Positions 33,873-42,202 of a DNA stretch of 64,000 bases are shown here, one piece after another. A model generated the notes under the pieces. It saw nothing but the letters and a program-made list of their open reading frames with translations, was not told the origin of the DNA and made no database searches. Positions within the stretch are counted from its first letter, which is position 1. Each line of letters begins with the position of its first letter. The position numbers and the translations under genes are program-made. This DNA is from Ramlibacter sp. (GTDB lineage Bacteria; Pseudomonadota; Gammaproteobacteria; Burkholderiales; Burkholderiaceae_C). Location of the stretch: assembly GCF_028291745.1 (NCBI RefSeq), contig NZ_JAQGNQ010000046.1, forward strand, positions 1-64,000, read 5' to 3'.

Positions 33873-35384
33873 TTGAGCAAGAAACGCACCCTGTTGCGCA
33901 ATGCCACCGCACTGGTCGGCGATGCGCTGGATTACGACGCCCAGCCGCTGGACGTGCTGATCGAGGGCGATCGCATCGCGGCCATCGCGCCGGCCGGCTC
34001 GCTGGGCGATGCGGAGTGCGTGGTCGACCTCGCGCGCCGCCTGCTGGTGCCGGGTCTGGTCAACGGCCACCAGCATTCGCACGAGCACTTCCAGCGTGGC
34101 CGCACCGAGAACCTGCCGCTGGAACTCTGGATGCACCTGGTGCGCACGCGGATCCCGGTGGCTCTGACCCCGCGACAGGTGTACCTGCGCACGATGATCG
34201 GCGCCATCGAGTCGCTGCGCACCGGCTGCACCACGCTGGTCGACGACATGGCGCTCGGTGCGGCGATCCAGCGCGAGAACATCAAGGCAGTGCTGGCCGC
34301 CTACGACGACGCCGGCATCCGCGCGCTGCTGGGCTTCGCCATGATGGACAAGCCCATCGTCGACAACTTCCCCTTCGTCGCCGAGCACTTCCCGCCGGAG
34401 CTGGCGGCCGAACTGCGTTCTGCCGCGCGGCCGGCACCGCAGGACTGCCTGGCGCTGGTGCGCGACCTGGCGCGCGAGCGCCATCCGCAGCAAAACCGGG
34501 TCGGGGTGCTGGTCTCGGCCTCGGCGCCGCAGCGTTGCACCGAGCCCTTCCTGCAGCAGGTGCGGGCGCTGGCCGACGATCTCGCGCTGCCGGTCATCAC
34601 GCACGTGCAGGAGACCCGGCTGCAGGTCGTCACGGGGCAGCAGTTCTACGGCTCCCCCATCGTTGAATACCTGGACCGCATCGGCTTCCTGAAGCCGGCG
34701 ACCAGCCTCATTCACGCGGTCTGGCTGAACCCGCGGGAGATCGAGGCGCTGGCGCGCACTGGCGCCACCGCGCAGCACAACCCGTGGAGCAACCTGCTGC
34801 TCGGCTCCGGCGTGCAGCCGGTGCGCGAGCTGCTGGAGGCCGGGGTCAACGTCAGCCTGGGTTCGGACGGCTCCTGTTCCACCGTGACCGTCAACATGCT
34901 GAACGTCCTGGGGAGCGCGGCGGCGCTGTCCAAGTTGCGCGGCGACGTGCCGCAGCGCTGGCTGTCGGCGCGCGAGGCGCTGCAGGCCGGCACCCTGGCC
35001 GGCGGGCGGGCGCTCGGCTTCGGCGATGCGCTGGGTTCGCTGCGAGTGGGCGCGCTCGCGGACCTGGTGGCGTATCGCACCGACACGGTCACGTTCACGC
35101 CGATGAACGACCCGGTGCGCCAGCTGGTGTACGCCGAACGCGGCGCCGGCCTGGACTTCTCCATGGTGGCCGGCGAGATTGTCATCGAGGGCGGGCGGCT
35201 GCTGCGCATCGACGAGGCCGCGATCCTGGCCGAGATCGAAGCGGACTTCCGCGAACTGTCCGGGCGCTATGCGCAGGCGGAGGCTTCGGTGGCCCCGGTG
35301 CTGGCCGCCGTCGAGGGCATCTACCGCCGCTCGCTGGCACTGCCCATCCCGCCGGATACCTTCGCCGCGCGGATGCCGGCATGA
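33873..35384 (+). CDS. amidohydrolase/deaminase of the TrzA/chlorohydrolase family
   Basis: 503 residues starting at a TTG (33873) with AAGGAAA before it. Metal motifs: LVNGHQHSHEH, THVQETRLQ (His), HAVWLNPREI (His) and SLGSDGSCS (Asp), in the ATZ/TRZ deaminase/hydrolase framework. Substrates of the family are guanine, cytosine, melamine-like triazines and related heterocycles. First gene of the plus-strand four-gene run whose members overlap at ATGA. The TTG start may lower its expression. Confidence 0.88.
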   Translation: MSKKRTLLRNATALVGDALDYDAQPLDVLIEGDRIAAIAPAGSLGDAECVVDLARRLLVPGLVNGHQHSHEHFQRGRTENLPLELWMHLVRTRIPVALTPRQVYLRTMIGAIESLRTGCTTLVDDMALGAAIQRENIKAVLAAYDDAGIRALLGFAMMDKPIVDNFPFVAEHFPPELAAELRSAARPAPQDCLALVRDLARERHPQQNRVGVLVSASAPQRCTEPFLQQVRALADDLALPVITHVQETRLQVVTGQQFYGSPIVEYLDRIGFLKPATSLIHAVWLNPREIEALARTGATAQHNPWSNLLLGSGVQPVRELLEAGVNVSLGSDGSCSTVTVNMLNVLGSAAALSKLRGDVPQRWLSAREALQAGTLAGGRALGFGDALGSLRVGALADLVAYRTDTVTFTPMNDPVRQLVYAERGAGLDFSMVAGEIVIEGGRLLRIDEAAILAEIEADFRELSGRYAQAEASVAPVLAAVEGIYRRSLALPIPPDTFAARMPA

Positions 35385-36286
35385 GCGGCGCCCGCGATTT
35401 CCACGGCTACGGCTGGCGTTATCCGGCGCTGCGCTGGCCCGGCGGCGCCGGACTGGCGGTGTCCTTCGTGCTGAACGTGGAAGAGGGCGCCGAGCTCAGT
35501 CTCAGCGCCGGCGACGAGCGCAACGAAGGCCGCCACGAGGTGAACCACGAGGTGCTGGGCGCGCCCGACCTGTGCATGGAAAGCCACTTCGAATACGGCG
35601 CGCGGGTGGGCTACTGGCGCATCACGCGGGCGCTGCTGGAAGCAGGGGTGCCGCTGACGCTCAACGCCTGCGGCCGGGCGCTGGAGACGACGCCCTGGAT
35701 CGCCCGTGACGCCACGGCCAATGGTTTCGAGATCTGCTGCCACGGCTGGCGCTGGGAGTCGCACGCCGGCCTGCCCGAAGCCGAGGAGCGCGCGCGCATC
35801 GCCCGCTGCGTCGCAACGATCAGGCAACTATGGGGCCGGCCGCCGGTAGGCTGGCACACCAAGTCCTCCGCTTCGGTGAACACCCGGCGCCTGCTGGTGG
35901 AGCAGGGCGGCTTCTTGTACGACAGCGATGCCTACAACGACGACCTGCCCTACTACGTGCCGGTCGCCGGCCGGCCGCACCTGGTGCTGCCCTACGCCTT
36001 CGACACCAACGACATGCGCTTCTTCGACAGCTTCGCCTTTGCCCGGGCCGACGATTTCGCCGGCTATGCGATCGACGCCTTCGAGGCGCTGCTGCGCGAA
36101 TCGCACACTGCGCCGCGCATGCTGTCGATCGGGCTGCACACCCGCATCATCGGCCGGCCGGGGCGCATCGCCGGACTGGAACGGCTGCTGGCCCACATCC
36201 GCGGGCGTGCCGGTATCTGGTGCGCCACGCGCGAGCAGATCGCCCGCCACTGGCTGGCCCACGTGCCCCCGGAAGGCGCGCAATGA
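35381..36286 (+). CDS. polysaccharide-deacetylase-fold amidohydrolase (PuuE allantoinase-like)
   Basis: 301 residues. NodB-like fold in the PuuE branch: HGYGWRYPALRWPGGAGLAVSFVLNVEEGAE, RNEGRHEV, NACGRALE, FEICCHGWRWE and GWHTKSSASVNTR, RMLSIGLHTRIIGRP. Allantoinases of this type open the hydantoin ring of allantoin without metal. In this cluster it could open a hydantoin or related cyclic ureide. Overlaps both neighbours by ATGA. Confidence 0.85.
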   Translation: MSGARDFHGYGWRYPALRWPGGAGLAVSFVLNVEEGAELSLSAGDERNEGRHEVNHEVLGAPDLCMESHFEYGARVGYWRITRALLEAGVPLTLNACGRALETTPWIARDATANGFEICCHGWRWESHAGLPEAEERARIARCVATIRQLWGRPPVGWHTKSSASVNTRRLLVEQGGFLYDSDAYNDDLPYYVPVAGRPHLVLPYAFDTNDMRFFDSFAFARADDFAGYAIDAFEALLRESHTAPRMLSIGLHTRIIGRPGRIAGLERLLAHIRGRAGIWCATREQIARHWLAHVPPEGAQ

Positions 36287-37029
36287 AGCTGTTGCTGGTC
36301 AACCCCAACCGCACGCAAGCGGTGACCGACGCGGTGCTCGCGGCGGCGCGCAGCAGCGCCTCGCCGGGCACCGAGCTGCTGGCGGTCACGGGCAGTTTCG
36401 GGCCGCTGGTGATCGGCTCACGCGGCGAGAACGCGCTGGCGCAGCACGGCGTGCTGGAACTGGTCGCGCAGCACGCGGCCGGCTGCGATGCCGTGGTGCT
36501 TGGGGTTTCGCTGGACACCGCCCTGTGGGCCTGCCGCGAGCTGCTGGACGTGCCGATCGTGGGCATGACCGAAGCCGGCCTGCTGGTGGGCGCCACGCTC
36601 GCCACCCGCATCGGCGTGCTGACCTACGGCCAGCGCATGGGGCCCTTGTACCGCGAGCTGGTGGAGAGCCACGGCCTCACCGGTCGACTCGCCGGCATCG
36701 AGGCGCTGGAGGTCACGCCGCAGCAGACCTTCGAGGCGCCGCAGGCGGTGCAGGCCGCGGTGCTCGCTGGCGCCCAGCGGCTGGTCACGCGCGACGGCGC
36801 CGAAGCCGTGCTGCTGGCCGGCGCCGCCATGGCTTCCATGGCCGGCGTGCTGCAGGCGCAGATCGGCGTGCCGCTGCTCGATGGGGTCGCCTGCGCGGTG
36901 GCGCTGGCCGAGGCGAGGGTGCGGCTGCGGCTGCCCAAGGCGCGCAGCGGCAGCCTGGCGGCCACCGGCGGGCGCGACGTGCAAGGGGTGTCGCCGGCGC
37001 TCGCCGCCCTGTTCGGACGCTCGCCATGA
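36283..37029 (+). CDS. hydantoin/Asp-Glu racemase homologue lacking catalytic cysteines
   Basis: 248 residues: MKLLLVNPNRTQAV, GCDAVVLGVSLDTALWACREL, GMTEAGLLVGATLA and AEAVLLAGAAMASM. Allantoin and hydantoin racemases of the HpxA/HyuE branch have Cys in VxxACFGD and LGCAGM; here the positions are Val75 and Gly180. The fold is therefore kept without either acid-base Cys. Coupled by ATGA overlaps to the allantoinase-like and amidase genes, so it is probably still expressed; a racemase role is doubtful. Confidence 0.8.
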   Translation: MKLLLVNPNRTQAVTDAVLAAARSSASPGTELLAVTGSFGPLVIGSRGENALAQHGVLELVAQHAAGCDAVVLGVSLDTALWACRELLDVPIVGMTEAGLLVGATLATRIGVLTYGQRMGPLYRELVESHGLTGRLAGIEALEVTPQQTFEAPQAVQAAVLAGAQRLVTRDGAEAVLLAGAAMASMAGVLQAQIGVPLLDGVACAVALAEARVRLRLPKARSGSLAATGGRDVQGVSPALAALFGRSP

Positions 37030-38426
37030 GTGACGCGCTGCATCTGATGACAGCGCGCGCGCTGGCCGCGCGTGTCGGTGCGGGCAGCCTGCGCGCGGCC
37101 GACGTCGCCCGCTTCTTCATCGAGCGCGTGCAGCGTCTCAATCCTGACCTGAACGCGATCGTGCAGTTCGATCCGGCGCTGGTGCTGGCGGAAGCGGCCG
37201 CAGTTGACCAGAGGCTGGCGAACGGCGAGCAACTGCCGCTGGCCGGCGTGCCCTTCACGGTGAAGGACAACCTGTGGGTGGCAGGCCGCCGCATCACCCA
37301 GGGCTCGCTGCTGTTCGAGGATTTCGTCGCTCCGCGCGACGCGTGGGCAGTGGCCCGGCTGCGCGAGCGCGGCGCCGTGATGCTGGGCATCACCAACTGT
37401 TCCGAGTTCGCCTGCAAGGGCGTGAGCGTCAACCGGGTGTACGGCGCGACCCGCCATCCGCTGGATCCAGCGCTGACGCCGGGTGGGTCCTCCGGCGGCG
37501 CGGCCGCGGCGCTCGCTGCGGGCCTGGGCCTGCTGGCGCTGGGCACCGACGCCGGCGGCTCCACGCGGCGGCCGGCGGCGCATTGCGGGCTGGTCGGATT
37601 GAAGCCGAGCGCCGGCCTGATCCCGCACCCCTGGGGCTTCGCGGAGCCGAACTACGGCCTGTCCGTGATCGGGCTGCTGGCGCGCAACGTGGGCGATGCC
37701 GCCTGGCTCTACGACCAGCTGCTGGCGTACGACGCAGGCGATCCCGCCGGCGTGCCGGTGCTGGTGGGGCTGCAGGCCTCGGATGCGCTGGCGACGGACC
37801 CGCCGCGCGAGCTGCGCGTTGCGTGGAGCCCGCGGCTGGGCTGCGATTTCGCGATCGACGACGACGTGCTGCAGGCCCTGCAACTTCGGGTCGACGCCTT
37901 GCGCTCGGCGGGCTGGCGGATCGTCGATGCCGATCCGAGCTGGCCGGCGGAGGTGCGCGAGTACCCCTTGCTCGCACTGCAGCAGGCCGGCCTGCACGCG
38001 CTCTATGGCCACCGGCTGCGCGACGCGCGCGAGCGCTTCGACCCCGACCTGGTGCTGCAGATCGAAGCCGGCGCAGCCTGCGGCCCGGAGGTGATCGCCC
38101 GCGTGCTGCGGCTGCGCGAGCGCATCGCCGCGTCGCTGGCGCGCTTCTTCGAGGAGCATGACCTCCTGTTGTGTCCGAGCGCGCCCGTCACGGCCTGGCC
38201 GCTGCAGCAACTCGGGCCGCCGGTGATCGGCGGCCGGGCCGCCGGACCTCGCGGCCACGCGGCTTTCACGCCGCTGTTCAACTATTGCGGTGTGCCGGCC
38301 TGCTCGGTTCCCGCCGGCGAGGTGCGCGGTCTGCCGGTGGGACTGCAGGTCGCCGCACCACGCTATGAGGATGCGCGGGTGCTGCAATACGCGGCCCTGG
38401 TGGAAGGTGTCGCAACTTCGCGCTGA
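37026..38426 (+). CDS. amidase of the amidase-signature family
   Basis: 466 residues. Amidase signature triad: Lys80 in TVKDN, cis-Ser155 in GGSSGG and nucleophile Ser179 in GTDAGGSTRRPAA. N-terminal LTARALAARV and ARLRERGAVMLGITN. Hydrolyses a linear amide or carbamoyl-type product; last gene of the run that starts with the TTG-initiated amidohydrolase. A role in releasing ammonia after ring opening is likely. Confidence 0.9.
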   Translation: MSDALHLMTARALAARVGAGSLRAADVARFFIERVQRLNPDLNAIVQFDPALVLAEAAAVDQRLANGEQLPLAGVPFTVKDNLWVAGRRITQGSLLFEDFVAPRDAWAVARLRERGAVMLGITNCSEFACKGVSVNRVYGATRHPLDPALTPGGSSGGAAAALAAGLGLLALGTDAGGSTRRPAAHCGLVGLKPSAGLIPHPWGFAEPNYGLSVIGLLARNVGDAAWLYDQLLAYDAGDPAGVPVLVGLQASDALATDPPRELRVAWSPRLGCDFAIDDDVLQALQLRVDALRSAGWRIVDADPSWPAEVREYPLLALQQAGLHALYGHRLRDARERFDPDLVLQIEAGAACGPEVIARVLRLRERIAASLARFFEEHDLLLCPSAPVTAWPLQQLGPPVIGGRAAGPRGHAAFTPLFNYCGVPACSVPAGEVRGLPVGLQVAAPRYEDARVLQYAALVEGVATSR

Positions 38427-38609
38427 TGGCACGTCCAGCAGGCCGAAATCGAAGACCTGCCCAGCTGGGCGAACACGGTCATTGGGATTCGGGCGCACAG
38501 GCGGGTGCGGCTCCCGCGGCGGTTCCGGCTATCGTCAAGCGAACGGGAAGTGCCCGGGTTGGCGGCAGTGATGTGCGCGACCGTTCGCATCCACACAGTG
38601 AGGAACCAG

Positions 38610-39455
38610 ATGTCGGTCACTTTCGTGCGAATTCTCGCGTGCCTTCTTTTGTGGGGCACGAGCCTCGATGCTCGCCCGCAAACGCCAGCTTGCTCCAGTG
38701 CGGCCTCGAACGCCTTCTATACAGGGCCGTTCCTCGGGCCAGAGAACCGAATCGCGGCCCAGGACTTCTACCGCGACTATTACTGCTCAGAGCAATTCCG
38801 CAGCAGCCGCTACCCCGCCGGCTTCGTTACGATTTTCGGCAGTTCGACGATTGTGGAAAACAATACGAAGGGGACTCCGGAGGTCAACTTGGCCAACAAC
38901 CTGGTCTACGCGGACGTGATGGCGTTTGCATCGGAGTGGACCAGAAAAAAGAGCAGATTTCCGATCATGACGGGCGCTGGACCAGGTCTGATGGAGGCGG
39001 GCAGCCGTGGAGCGGCCGCCGCGGGCGGGCCTAGCATCGGCTTCACAACTTACTACTTCCAAGGCAACCCCGCGAACGCGTTCCACCGATACCGGGACAC
39101 AGATCAGATCGTCACCGACGGCTTGGTATTTTCCAGCGTCGCGGTGCGCGAGAGTGAGATGTTCCGACACTCCGCCGCGATGGTGATCGCTCCAGGTGGG
39201 AGCGGCACCGGCTGGGAGATTTTTCAGATCCTCGAGACAATCAAGAGCCAACAGCTGCGCGGCGTTCCGATTTACCTGGTGGGAAACGCCTATTTCCACT
39301 GGCGGCGCTTCGATGACTTCCTCGACGATATGCATGCGCGCGGCACGATCGACAAGACCGTACTCATGAAAAACGTCATCCGTGTCGAGCGCGCCGTGGA
39401 CGTCGTGCCTTTGCTGGAGGCCGCCCTGCGCTCTTCCGCCCCGACCGATCGCTAG
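38610..39455 (+). CDS. LOG-family phosphoribohydrolase-like protein with signal peptide
   Basis: 281 residues from ATG 38610 (AGGA upstream). The C-terminal fold has the LOG/lysine-decarboxylase-like motifs TGAGPGLMEA (121-130) and PGGSGTGWE (195-203), and VRESEMFRHS. LOG proteins cleave nucleoside 5'-monophosphates to free bases. Residues 1-24 (VRILACLLLWGTSLDARPQ) look like a signal peptide and would place it outside the cytoplasm, which is unusual. Codon composition is less GC-rich than its neighbours. Confidence 0.8.
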   Translation: MSVTFVRILACLLLWGTSLDARPQTPACSSAASNAFYTGPFLGPENRIAAQDFYRDYYCSEQFRSSRYPAGFVTIFGSSTIVENNTKGTPEVNLANNLVYADVMAFASEWTRKKSRFPIMTGAGPGLMEAGSRGAAAAGGPSIGFTTYYFQGNPANAFHRYRDTDQIVTDGLVFSSVAVRESEMFRHSAAMVIAPGGSGTGWEIFQILETIKSQQLRGVPIYLVGNAYFHWRRFDDFLDDMHARGTIDKTVLMKNVIRVERAVDVVPLLEAALRSSAPTDR

Positions 39456-39610
39456 CCGAAGGAGTGCATCTGCTGAGAGTGACACGTCTGGCCCTCTTGA
39501 CGCTGCTTCATTACCAATGGCCGCTGCTGCCTGGGTCACCAGCTTGCATCGAGCCGATTTGCAGGCAAGCCTCACCGCTGCCTGCGCCGCTTGCGCCAGC
39601 TCGCGCCCGG

Positions 39611-40843
39611 TCACTGCAACGGCTGCAGTTCGTGCTTCACCACCTCCTGCGCCACCCGGCGGCCCAGTGCGGCGCCGACCAGGCCGGAGGTCCGGTAGTG
39701 CACGCCCTCGTAGATGCGGGCATTGATCACTTCGTCGACATAGTCGGACAGCCGCTCGTACGAGCGGATGACACCAGGCGCCGCAGTGCTGGTTAGCGTG
39801 AAACGCGGCAGCGTGTCGCCATACATCTCTTGCAGCACGCCCGCCGCCGCGCCCTGGAACGTGCAGTGCGCGCAGGGGTACTCCGGGTGCATCGGCGTCG
39901 TGATCATCGGCTCCCAGTTCGCATCGAGCGTCGTCGCATCGTTGCCGTCAATGTCGCCATTGCGGATGGCGGTGACCGGGCGCCAGAAGTTGTGGGCGTA
40001 CTTGGCATCGAAGATGACGATCGCCGTGTCGGCCGTCGCGATGGACGAAAGCGCGAACAGGCGCGCGGTATCGAGCAGGTCCAGGTTCTTCGCCTTGGCG
40101 GCGTGGCGCGTCACGGGGTTGTACGTCGCGGCACCGATGAGTTGCCAGAACTGCGCGATCTCGGTCTGCTCCGGTGTCCGTGCCGAGCCGGTCTTCGCGC
40201 CCATGCGCTTGACCTCGTTGTAGTCGGCGGCCCACTGGGCGCTGGTGAGCGCGTAGGGCGCCGGTGGGCGAAACAGGTCGCCGCTCTTCAGGCAGAACGG
40301 CTTGACCGCATTCCAGGTCGAGGACGCCGGGAACACCGTCGGGACGTACTTGCCGGGCGTGGTGTACGGCCGGTAGGTGATGGGCGCCGTCGCGCCGTCC
40401 TGCTCGCGCTCCGCCAGGATGGCGGCCGCGGCTTGCTCGCCCAGGCGCACGCCACTGGCCTTGCCGGCGCCCTCGGGCACCCTGGCCAGCGCTGCCTGCA
40501 GGGCGGCATCGAAATCCTTCGCCTGTGCCGGGAACAACTTGACCAGCACGTCATGGCCAGCTGCAGCTGCCGCCGCATCGGGCAAGGCGCCGGGCTGCGC
40601 CGGCAGCTTGGCGCGGTACGGCGCGTAGCGAGGCGCGATGGAGTTGAGCGCCTCGAAGATGGCGATATGCATGATGGCCATGGCGCGGCTCTGCAGGTCC
40701 GGGCTGAGCCCGGCGGCGTAGACGGCAGTGACGGCCGTCTCGTTCCAGTCGGTGACGACATCGGCATGGGCCGGGGGTCCGCACACCAGCCACGCAGCGC
40801 ATGCGAGGACGGACAGGGACACGGGGTTGCGAACAGCGGTCAT
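39611..40843 (-). CDS. vanadium-haloperoxidase/PAP2-family exported protein
   Basis: 410 residues, signal peptide at the N-terminus (LACAAWLVCGPPAHAD). The vanadate/phosphate-pocket residues appear as FDAKYAHNFWRPVTAIR, then HPEYPCAHCTFQGAAAG in place of the usual PSGH, and RIYEGVHYRTSG with the Arg-x5-His-type end. Fold of vanadium-dependent haloperoxidases and acid phosphatases; the metal or phosphate role in this branch is uncertain. Convergent with the LOG gene. Confidence 0.85.
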   Translation of the reverse strand: MTAVRNPVSLSVLACAAWLVCGPPAHADVVTDWNETAVTAVYAAGLSPDLQSRAMAIMHIAIFEALNSIAPRYAPYRAKLPAQPGALPDAAAAAAGHDVLVKLFPAQAKDFDAALQAALARVPEGAGKASGVRLGEQAAAAILAEREQDGATAPITYRPYTTPGKYVPTVFPASSTWNAVKPFCLKSGDLFRPPAPYALTSAQWAADYNEVKRMGAKTGSARTPEQTEIAQFWQLIGAATYNPVTRHAAKAKNLDLLDTARLFALSSIATADTAIVIFDAKYAHNFWRPVTAIRNGDIDGNDATTLDANWEPMITTPMHPEYPCAHCTFQGAAAGVLQEMYGDTLPRFTLTSTAAPGVIRSYERLSDYVDEVINARIYEGVHYRTSGLVGAALGRRVAQEVVKHELQPLQ

Positions 40844-40980
40844 GGCATTTCCTCCAGGGTGGACAGCCTCACTTTAGGCAGCACCCGGAAGAATGCGCAG
40901 GCGGCGGCGACGCATGCGCCGAATCGATGGCTGGGCGCGCCGCATCGGCGATGAATCCGCCGCCTGAAGGACACCACGGC

Positions 40981-41400
40981 TTAACCGGTGCTCGGTTTCC
41001 AGTCCTTGCCCTTGAGCTCGATGATGTAGCTGCGGGTGCCCGAGCCGCCGATCACTTCCGCCGCATGCGTCTGCGCCGCGCCGTAGAACACGGTTCCCGG
41101 CGGCAGGTCGACCAGGTCCACCTTGCCGTTCTCGGTGTGCTTCAACTTGGCGCCGGTCAGCGACACGGTGACGTGGGCGGGGTGGTAGTGCATCCCTTGC
41201 CCGCACACACCGAGCCCCGGCCGGCTCTTGTACTCCAGGACTCGCACTTGCGCGTTGTCGACGAGCACGCGGAACGAGCGTGGATCGGCGCTGACCGCGT
41301 CCTGCGCCAGGGCCTCGCTGCCGACGCCGAATGCCGAGAGCAGGGCGACGGCCTGGCGCCTGCTCAAGCCGTGAATGTCGTTGCCGTCTGTGGTGTCCAT
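40981..41400 (-). CDS. small cupin-fold protein with Tat-like signal
   Basis: 139 residues. RRQAVALLSAFGVGSEALAQD suggests a twin-arginine type signal, but the hydrophobic part is short. Cupin core: GVCGQGMHYHPAHVTVSLTGAKLKHTENG and PPGTVFYGAAQTHAAEVIG, giving the His-rich metal pocket (HYHP, TH). No recognised activity. Directly downstream of the LytTR operon on the same strand. Confidence 0.8.
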   Translation of the reverse strand: MDTTDGNDIHGLSRRQAVALLSAFGVGSEALAQDAVSADPRSFRVLVDNAQVRVLEYKSRPGLGVCGQGMHYHPAHVTVSLTGAKLKHTENGKVDLVDLPPGTVFYGAAQTHAAEVIGGSGTRSYIIELKGKDWKPSTG

Positions 41401-41428
41401 GGGAGGCCTCCTGTGCGGGTGGTGACGA

Positions 41429-42202
41429 TCACATCTGCCGGAACAGATGCGTGTGCGCTTCGCTGACCGGAAGCGCTTCGGGCCGGTTCTTCAGCCGCAG
41501 GCTCAGGTTGCCCCGGTCGTCGCGCAGCACGCTGTCGATCGCGTGCAGGTTCACGATGGTGGAGCGGTGGACCAGCCAGAACATCAACGGGTCGAGTTCT
41601 TCATGCAGTTCGCGGATGGTCTTGCGGATCAGGGATTCCGAGTCGGCCGTCACCACCAGGGTGAATTTCTGGTCCGACTTGAAATACAGGATCTCCTCCA
41701 CGGTGATCAGGCGCACCGCGGCGCCGCGTGAGGCGTTGATCCATTGCAGGTGCGGCCGCGGCGATGGTGTCGGCGGGGGGATCCGGCTGAGGGCGTCGCG
41801 CAGGTCGGCCGCGGGCTGCTGCAGCCGGTCCTTCACGCGTTGCAGGGTCGTGAGCAGCCGGCCTGCCGTTGGCGGCTTCAGCACGTAGTCGATGGCCCCG
41901 GCCTCGAACGCCTCCAGCGCGTGCGTGTCGTACGAGGTGATGAACACGATGTGGCAGCCGGCGCCGACGCGGCGCGCCACCTCCAGGCCCGAGAGCAGCG
42001 GCATCCGGATGTCCAGGAACACCAGGTCGGGCGCGTGCTCCTCGATCGCGTGCAGCGCAGCCACGCCGTCGGTGACGCGCGCAACGATGTGCAGTTGCGG
42101 CCACAGCGTGTGCAGCAGGTCGGCCAATTCGTCCGCCAGCAGCGGCTCGTCCTCGGCCAGCACCGCTGTCGGAGTCCCCGGATCGCGCTCACGCGCTGGC
42201 AT
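41429..42202 (-). CDS. LytTR-family response regulator
   Basis: 257 residues from ATG 42202; the frame is open upstream but overlaps the kinase. Receiver: acidic pocket Glu18/Asp19, phospho-acceptor Asp64 in FLDIRMP, Thr/Ser at TSYD and Lys109 in YVLKPP. Then a LytTR DNA-binding domain (INASRGAAVRLITVEEILYFKSDQKFTLV, VHRSTIVNLHAID). It overlaps the degenerate kinase gene by 14 bases. Confidence 0.92.
   Translation of the reverse strand: MPARERDPGTPTAVLAEDEPLLADELADLLHTLWPQLHIVARVTDGVAALHAIEEHAPDLVFLDIRMPLLSGLEVARRVGAGCHIVFITSYDTHALEAFEAGAIDYVLKPPTAGRLLTTLQRVKDRLQQPAADLRDALSRIPPPTPSPRPHLQWINASRGAAVRLITVEEILYFKSDQKFTLVVTADSESLIRKTIRELHEELDPLMFWLVHRSTIVNLHAIDSVLRDDRGNLSLRLKNRPEALPVSEAHTHLFRQM

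Noticed and set aside
38427-38609. Upstream extension of the LOG-type gene
   Set aside because: Continuous frame upstream of 38610, but it lacks any motif and the AGGA plus signal peptide support the internal ATG.
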